Shown here: positions 58,894-64,000 of the stretch, piece by piece | Numbering within the stretch: position 1 is the first letter of the stretch | How the letters are laid out: every line of letters begins with the position of its first letter | Assembly (NCBI GenBank): GCA_027605045.1 | Contig: JAQFWX010000002.1 | Span: forward strand, 186,001-250,000 | DNA length: 64,000 nt | Reading direction: 5' to 3' | Source: Phallus indusiatus | Lineage: Eukaryota > Basidiomycota > Agaricomycetes > Phallales > Phallaceae | The notes under the pieces: generated by a model | Told to the model about the DNA's origin: nothing | Seen by the model: the letters and a program-made list of their open reading frames with translations, nothing else | Databases searched by the model: none | Translations under genes and position numbers: made by a program

Positions 58894-61359
58894 TTACAAC
58901 TTGGCTTTAATCTTCGCCTCGCTTTCCATGACTTGTTTCACGAGTGCATCTTTGACGTGCCTCCGTTGCACTTTACCAGTCGCTGTCTTGGGTATGGCCG
59001 GCACTATGATTATCCTGTGAAGCATTAAATTAGAAAAAGCATGATAGGGAAGAGAAATCGAGGTGAAAGGTTGAAACGCCCCATGAAAGGCGTAGCAGAA
59101 AAGAAAGACTCTGCCTCGTAGTCCTTATAAGCCTTTGGTTAAACCCGTGATTTATCTCACAGAATCTGCGCATGAACGTCTTTACAATCCTTTGAAACGC
59201 ATGCATCAATTTGGACGCAAAGTGTCTTTCAAGGAAATATCGAATTGACAGTATGACCCTCCAGCATTATCGAAGCTGAGATTAGGCTATCCCTTGTGAT
59301 TCTATATATCACATGCCAAGTCAAAGCACATGCAAATAAGCAATCGCCAAGTTGACCGCCAGTGATACAATAGAACGAAAAGAACAGAAGATGTGCAATG
59401 TTTTAAATAAGAAACCCACCGTTCTGGAATTTTGAATCCGGCTACAAATTTACCGACCTCATTTCTGATATCCTTTTCTTCGGGAAGAGGAGGCGTTATG
59501 CTTCCATCAAGCGCGACAGCTGCCCATACAACTTCACCGTATTTCCCTCTGGGATCGGGAACACCAAACGAAACAGCCTCTTTCACACCGCGTACACGCA
59601 AAAGCGCGCTATCAATCTCTATGGGCGAAACCTTTTCTCCGCCTCGATTAATTAATTCTTTCAAACGGCCAGTGAGACGCAAGGTTCCATCCGAAGAGTT
59701 GAGAATTCCTTGATCTCCTGTCCTGATATATGGCATCAATTCAATTCAGACACGTAAAGAGATACCATAGAAAAATGATAGCATACCTGAACCAGCCTTC
59801 TGCCCAAAAACTCTCTTTATTTGCTTTTTCGTTGTTCCAATACCCTTTTGTAACATTCGAGCCCCTAACACAAACTTCGCCGATTTGACCTCTACCAAGA
59901 TCATGGCCGTCTTTCTCACAGCGTATGCTCACTTCTACGCCGACTCCTGAGCCAACGCTACCCGGTACGCGAGGATAACCTGGTGTTGGTAGTGTGGACG
60001 ACATTTGATGAGCAGCCTTGTCAGAGCGTTAATTATCTGAAGAATGCAAAATGAAACATTTTACTTCGGTCATAGCATATGCTTCGCATATGGGAACAGC
60101 CAATCGTTTCTGGAGTCGTTCAAAGACGATGGGCGGAAGACTGCTGGAACAGCTCCGTACAAACCTCAACGATTTAGGTACACCATTGCGGGGAAGTTCT
60201 AAACCAAGCACAATACTATGTATAGTTGGAACGGCGGTATAATAGGTGCAATGCCATGTTGTCATATCATCCCAAAATCTCGATGCACTGAATTGACGCT
60301 GAAAGGGCACGACAATACGGGCGCATGCTCTCAGAGGAGCGAGAAGGCCGGCAAGAAGACCATGGACATGGAAGAGAGGCATAACAAGGTATGAGGCGTC
60401 AGCAGCAGTCAACGAGTAAGTTTGAATTATATTGCGAGTGGAGGCGAGGAGATTTCGGTGACTCAATGGAACCGACTTGGGCCGTGAGGTAGTTCCACTT
60501 GTATGGAGAACGAGGGTGATATCTGAAGGGAGAGGTGATCCATTAGTAACTAGAGGTCGTTTCACTGGAGTCGCCACTATTGATTCTGGGCGCAAATGCA
60601 CTTTGCCCGACTCGGGGTGTATATACGTCCATACGATGGGAACATTGCAATTTTTCGCAGCCTGACACGCGGCCTGAACGCCATTTTTTATTCCCTTATC
60701 GTCGTCTATTACCTTGCCTAGGTTGACTGACAATGCTTCCAAGTCAGGAAGGAGGAAGAGAGTGGGATTTGTATCTTGGAGATAAAATTCGAATTCGGAA
60801 GTTGTGTAAGCTGGGTTCAGAGGAGCTACAATGGCCCTGCATGTATGCAAGTATGTGATATTTTTTTTTCAAATCGTGTATGTTGGCGTTGACGTTGTTG
60901 TGGGGTAGAACGCGGCGTGGGAATAGGAAGTAAATAAGGGTATGAGGGTTTCGAAGCGGGGACGATCAAAGAAGAGGCGGGACGGGATAAACGAACGGAA
61001 AGAGACACGGAGCCAAGAAAAAAAAGACGGGTCAGCAGTTGATGAAGAGAAGCGTTGAGAACATGCTTGTTGAATGAAACGGACCTTGCAACGCCGATGC
61101 CCAGGAATGCAACAACGAATTCGAAAGAATTGGGGAAAGCCATCGCTACAACGTTGCCTGTGCCAACGCCAAGCTCTCGGACGAGGATTGTCCGAAAGCT
61201 GTTTACAACTTCCTTCAGCTGTAGATATGATAGAGTGGCATTCAGCGGCTTGGGAAGAACCAGCGCAGTTTTGTTCGCATTCTTGTTTTCGCTGGAAAAA
61301 TCAAGCAACGTGGCGAGCGTCTCCGAGTCGTTCGAGACATTGTCGTTGGGGTTGGTCAT
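58894..61359 (-). CDS. PCS60: Pcs60/AAE3-type peroxisomal acyl-CoA (oxalyl-CoA) synthetase
   Basis: An AMP-forming ligase. Characterised Pcs60/AAE3 proteins activate oxalate to oxalyl-CoA. The start is ATG 61357-61359 (MTNPNDNVSNDSETLATLLD). The N-domain has LVRELGVGTGNVVAMAFPNS and, after an intron at about 60840-61085, AIVAPLNPAYTTSEFEFYLQ. The AMP-binding P-loop reads LHTSGTTSRPKSVPLSHRNL, and PLFHVHGLLAGLLAPL follows. Motif YAMTE is at the end of that exon. The next exons give GEVCVRGSNVTKGYWNN, TGDQGILNSSDGTLRLTGR and LKELINRGGEKVSPIEI. The C-terminal exon has VPAIPKTATGKVQRR with the catalytic Lys. The protein ends AKL, a type 1 peroxisomal targeting signal, stop TAA 58894-58896. The last intron is 405 bp, long for this window. 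Substrate is inferred from the family. Confidence 0.9.
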
Positions 61360-62174
61360 GGCTGGGTAAGATTCCTAAGTAGGTTAGGACGGTCGATGAG
61401 TACGATGAAGGAGAGGTTGTTGAGCGCAGATACAAAGGTGCCAATAAACGTGAGAAAACATAGATAGCAAGTGCGTACAAACTAGGCCGACCGGGCTAAG
61501 TTGTTGATTCGGATAAGGATAGACTCGGAAGAAAATTGATATTTTAATGAAAGAACTCGGTCCGACAAGGAGAGAGGCGTTACAACTAGTCATTCATTCG
61601 TTCTGATCTGTACACATTCACTCTAACATTTCTTGTTCTTGTTCAAATTTTCTGCCCTTCTGATATGTACTCTGCTCGAGTCCCGTGCGAGTGGGTGCTG
61701 AGTCTCAAATGACATAATTTAAATGCAATTACATTCGTTTTGTACTGATTGATTAGAATTTTGGAGCTTGAAGCTTGCATATCGAGCCCCCCCCCCAAAA
61801 AAAAAAAAAAAAATTTCTGAAATCCGGGGTCTTACTTGGCTAGAGCATTATTAGATTCGGAGGGTTTATTAGCCCAAAAGTGAGTAATCACCAATTGCAT
61901 TTCCAAACTTGTTCGACTGTCTTGCATTCAATTCGACAAAGTTGATCAAAATAAGCAAGTCACGTGCATGTATCACTTGTGGCCGCGGCCGCCACGCTGC
62001 CGCTTCTGTACTGCCACGAGCGCCGAACCCGGCGACTGCGAAGGCGACACAAGAAGTAAATACCCTTAAATACCTGACTCTCATCAGCCACCTATTCCCC
62101 CTCGCAAACCACGACACTTTAAATATTATATCCTTTTATCGCTATTCTCTCCTAATACCTTATTTTATCGTATC
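61360..62174. other. Divergent promoter region with C10A18 homopolymer tract
   Basis: About 815 bp between the divergent starts of the CoA ligase and the UPF0658-type gene. It contains a run of about ten C followed by eighteen A at 61787-61814, and a NotI-like GCGGCCGC at about 61984-61991. No gene seen. Confidence 0.45.
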
Positions 62175-64000
62175 ATGACTGCTGAGCCCTTTTTGGGCAC
62201 TCGAGCCCAGCGGGCGTTTATGGCCACAAGTAAGCTTGAGTTCTTAACCTGAGTTCAAGCACATTCTGACTGATTTTTTGTGTTAAGCTATCATTCGTTG
62301 AGTATTACCTAGTGTATATACCAGTGTACGGATACTAATCGAATGTGGTTATAATCAAACAGAGGCTATTGCTGTGCTCGTTTTGGTCGCAGTTGTCTTT
62401 GGCAAGGTCTGACCAAGCTGTTATTGCGTTGACAAAACTCTGCCCTAACATTTTCTTTGTAGGTTCAAGCAGTTGTCGACACTAAAATTGGGAATTACAA
62501 GGTGCGCTGTGTATTGGTTATGGCGCATTACACTCATTCATAACATCCTCTGTAGACATTGCCATGCTACTTTTCCCTCTTCGCTTTGGCCGAGTATTGT
62601 AATATCCTTTACAGATATCCTACATTTCTAAGATCTTTAATAGAATCTTTATTTTGGTTATCACTCTCGATGCACTCAAGTTCCGAAATATCATTCAACT
62701 ACGTATGTTAATCATTCGTCTTCTCGTCGACTTCCCAATCGGTTTACTTATGTCCTCATTTTAGTTGGAATATTAGGTATTAGCATTTTTGCTTCAGGTG
62801 TCGTAGATGGCTCACAGATGTTTAACTTAGCTTTCGAGGGTGCAATGGTTTTGTTTTCTGCTTTGCAAATCCATGAAACAAAAGCTGCTATCGTATTACA
62901 TCCGGGAAGCAATGATCCTACAGTATGTATATCTTTTTTTTTGTATTCTTTTTTCTTGCTTTAATACTTAACTCCACATTTTTATCATTTCGCAGACTGG
63001 GAATGGACCGCATTCCTTGTGGCATAGCATCGAGCCACCGCTTATCACTGTTTCTGTTCTCATTGGCATAGCATGGCTGTCTCTCATTTATTGGACAAGG
63101 GCGCTTTATTTCGAGTTTGGGTGAGCTACTCATTTTAACTTGTTTAGAAAGAGTTATAAATATTTTATATATCTAGATGGGCAATATTTCATACAGTCGG
63201 TGCTAATCCAGTTCTCAAAAGTGCGTTCTGTCTGTTCATGAGAGTAACCTTACACCATGAATTCCTTAATGCTGATTAGGGATGTATGAGTATTATCAAA
63301 TTTGGATATGTCTTCTTAAATTCGACTTTTTCGCCTTCATCGGCTTAACGATACAAGTATGCTTCACCCAGATTTTCTCGTGCGCGTATTGAATTTGTTT
63401 CAGCTTCTCATCTTGGTCATCCAACCTTCATCGCCCGAATTTGCAATTACCATCGCCGCCATCCCAGTTGTTCTCGTTCTTTTGGTTTCTTGTGGGATCG
63501 CTGTGCGGCGTGAAATCAAGTGGTTCGTCGTTTTCAGCCTTCATCATAAGAAAGAAAATTTACGAAAAGAATCAGGTTGATGACTATATCACTTATCCTT
63601 ATGGCTGCCGCGCTGAGCTACTTGTATGTAAATTATTATTATTGACACTACTATGACTTAATTTTCATCAGCATATTCAAATTTGTCCGTTACTATTCTC
63701 CTCAAACGGAAGGACAGTATGAGTCGACACGGAATACACTCACCTTTTTCAGTCTGTACTTTACGCGATCTTGCTAAAATGAAATCTTACGATGATATCT
63801 AGCCGTCGTGGCATTTCTCCTCGTCTTTTCATCTTTTGGAGTCGGTCTGCGATGTTTTTCGGACTTTGACAAAGGGCTTAAGGACGCGAAAACAGGAAGT
63901 AAGTTTTCGGCTTAGGTTATTTCATTACTACGTGTTAATTCGATGTTTAGATGGCCGGGGACGAACAAGACGGAAGAGTGCTCTTGATGGCTCATATGAC
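62175..64000 (+). CDS. UPF0658-type Golgi membrane protein; 3' end outside window
   Basis: A multi-pass membrane protein resembling the UPF0658 Golgi proteins of fission yeast. The start is ATG 62175 (MTAEPFLGTRAQRAFMAT). Many small exons follow: AIAVLVLVAVVFGK, VQAVVDTKIGNYK, TLPCYFSLFALAE, IFILVITLDALKFRNIIQL and GISIFASGVVDGSQMFNLAF. Next are MVLFSALQIHETKAAIVLHP, PPLITVSVLIGIAWLSLIYW, WAIFHTVGANPVLK, MYEYYQIWICLLKFDFFAFI and LLILVIQPSSPEFAITIAAI. Later helices include FTVVAFLLVFSSFGVGLRCF, before a basic tail (GRGRTRRKSALDGSYD) that reaches the window end without a stop. Eight or nine membrane segments are predicted by eye. The molecular role of the family is unknown. Confidence 0.8.

Noticed and set aside
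59015..59419. snoRNA in the long CoA-ligase intron
   Set aside because: No convincing C/D box pair or H/ACA hairpin-hinge arrangement was found by eye.
61787..61814. Poly-C/poly-A tract as a retroposon tail
   Set aside because: No target-site duplication or adjacent reverse-transcribed sequence is visible, so it is treated as a homopolymer tract.

Overview
This is a nuclear window from a fungus, almost certainly an Agaricomycete (mushroom-forming basidiomycete). Nearly every gene is split by many short GT-AG introns of about 45-80 bp. Genes sit close together on both strands with 5' and 3' ends nearly touching. The gene set is eukaryotic: Hsp90, P1 ribosomal stalk protein, septin, DYRK kinase, Zn2Cys6 regulators, and mitochondrial proteins encoded in the nucleus. 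There are no operons, CRISPR arrays, IS elements or convincing tRNA genes.

Layout. 1-7 kb: 5' part of a P4-ATPase lipid flippase, an unrecognised basic low-complexity protein, mitochondrial Phe-tRNA synthetase, and the mitochondrial GrpE Mge1. 7-12 kb: a possible 35-residue two-exon gene, a Cdc10-type septin, a long gene-poor stretch and a Ser/Pro-rich hypothetical protein. 12-21.5 kb: phosphoserine aminotransferase, Trm9-like tRNA methyltransferase, RPP1, HSP90 with a heat-shock element, an ALKBH1-type dioxygenase and mitochondrial uL15. 21.6-30.3 kb: a very large Pom1/DYRK2-type kinase and MCMBP. 30.7-36 kb: a Zn2Cys6 regulator and a Ytp1-type membrane protein, then a 1.9 kb gene-free gap. 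37.7-47.6 kb: L-serine dehydratase, PET100, LETM1, nucleoside diphosphate kinase, glutathione synthetase, QCR7 and a frameshifted wax-synthase-like MBOAT gene. 47.6-51 kb: a degenerate island with an HNH-nuclease pseudogene and a pair of related hairpins. 51-64 kb: a phosphoglucomutase-2/phosphopentomutase, a second Zn2Cys6 regulator, a peroxisomal Pcs60/AAE3-type CoA ligase, and the 5' part of a UPF0658-type Golgi membrane protein.

Shared themes. Mitochondrial function recurs (MSF1, MGE1, uL15m, PET100, LETM1, QCR7), as does serine and redox metabolism (SER1, serine dehydratase, glutathione synthetase). These genes are scattered rather than clustered.

I see no new multi-gene system. The most unusual content is in gene structure: a probable AT-AC intron in the phosphoglucomutase gene, a 5-nt microexon completing a zinc cluster, a GC-AG intron in QCR7, an 11-nt microexon in SER1, convergent coding overlap of SER1 and TRM9, and two covarying hairpins beside a decayed nuclease gene. 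Exon boundaries were placed by eye from splice motifs and family conservation, so individual junctions may be off by small amounts.
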